DNA of 64,000 bases from Saccharospirillum sp039982735 (lineage in GTDB: Bacteria; Pseudomonadota; Gammaproteobacteria; Pseudomonadales; Natronospirillaceae): positions 62,001 to 126,000 of the forward strand of contig NZ_JBDWXV010000012.1 of the NCBI RefSeq assembly GCF_039982735.1, in the 5' to 3' direction. Position numbers and translations under genes: made by a program. Shown here one piece after another: positions 63,697-64,000 of this stretch. A model generated the notes under the pieces. That model was given only the letters and a program-made list of their open reading frames with translations. It was not told the origin of the DNA and did no database searches. The stretch's first letter is position 1. Each line of letters opens with the position of its first letter.

Positions 63697-64000
63697 CTAC
63701 CCCTCACTCAGGCAGCTATGACGCGAACTGTCGTCCAGATCCAGCGGCAGTACCAGGGTACTGAATTGCAGCGTGCCGGCCTGGTTGCACAACTGATCGA
63801 TCTCATTTGCATCATCCAGCCAGTCGTCTGCCGGGTACTCGGCGTTCAGCACTGGTTTTCCGGCTTCGATAAAGGGTTCTAGCAGGCCACATTCATCGTA
63901 CTCAAAGCACTGCTCATTCACGGCAAAATCGAAATAGTCGACCAGTGCCTCGACGTGATCGAGATCATTTTTCAGACCAACTGACAGGCCGCGCTTGTGT
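63697..64000 (-). CDS. GH114-type (endo-alpha-1,4-polygalactosaminidase) protein, C-terminal part only
   Basis: The minus strand is open from the window edge (64000) to a TAG at 63697, about 100 residues: HKRGLSVGLKNDLDHVEALV, DYFDFAVNEQCFEYDECGLL, EPFIEAGKPVLNAEYPADDW and an acidic end. The VDYFDFAVNEQCFEY and GKPVLNAEY segments match the TIM-barrel GH114 family, whose members cleave galactosaminoglycan. The catalytic acid in NEQCFEYDE is present. Start and signal peptide lie outside the window. Confidence 0.83.
   Translation of the reverse strand, partial: HKRGLSVGLKNDLDHVEALVDYFDFAVNEQCFEYDECGLLEPFIEAGKPVLNAEYPADDWLDDANEIDQLCNQAGTLQFSTLVLPLDLDDSSRHSCLSEG

Overview
The window is chromosomal DNA of a free-living, moderately GC-rich gammaproteobacterium. 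The main evidence is the conserved block mnmG-rsmG-parA-parB-atpIBEFHAGDC, gammaproteobacterial Shine-Dalgarno spacing, NtrC-type and GGDEF/EAL signalling proteins, and oligosaccharide-degrading enzymes. A marine or saline member of the Oceanospirillales (Saccharospirillum-like) would fit, but that placement is inference. I see no phage, insertion sequence, CRISPR array, rRNA or tRNA.

Layout. 1-6.7 kb: a LysR regulator divergent from pobA (4-hydroxybenzoate hydroxylase), a TSUP anion exporter, a SulP transporter, rmuC, an RluA-type pseudouridine synthase and an SRPBCC protein. 6.7-14.3 kb: a ROK-fold (ASKHA) protein whose motifs are in circularly permuted order, a DUF4168 secreted protein, a histidine kinase/NtrC pair and a GGDEF-EAL protein. 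14.4-18.1 kb: a flavin-binding protein, an alkylglycerol-monooxygenase-like membrane hydroxylase, a YhhN (lysoplasmalogenase-type) protein and an EamA exporter; this looks like an ether-lipid module. 18.4-30.1 kb: the ATP synthase operon, parAB, rsmG and mnmG, all on the minus strand. 30.3-36.9 kb: a five-gene minus-strand operon (OCD, FAD amino-acid oxidoreductase, glutamine-synthetase-like ligase, ALDH, Fe-ADH), probably for amine or amino-acid catabolism. 37-42.5 kb: a hybrid 7TMR-DISM kinase, an NlpC/P60 lipoprotein, an orphan amino-acid binding protein and an LEA14-like lipoprotein. 42.5-53.8 kb: a LacI-controlled sugar locus with ABC uptake but no ATPase, an FAD oxidoreductase, a secreted beta-propeller protein, a GH2 beta-mannosidase and an AGE-family epimerase. 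54.2-64 kb: a large lipoprotein, a VOC protein, a quinone-oxidoreductase-like MDR, a CSS-EAL phosphodiesterase, a 2-hydroxyacid dehydrogenase, a periplasmic binding protein, an EamA exporter, an AraC regulator and the end of a GH114-type glycosidase.

The points most worth a second look are: (1) the permuted ROK protein; (2) a family of three ~100-bp intergenic palindromes (18.3, 30.2 and 33.1 kb) with a conserved core and arms that differ between copies yet stay complementary, two of them bracketing the mnmG-atp block in opposite orientation; (3) the AGMO-like/YhhN ether-lipid neighbourhood; (4) a LacI operator lying in the spacer of a strong promoter and repeated over the start codon of the sugar-binding protein gene.
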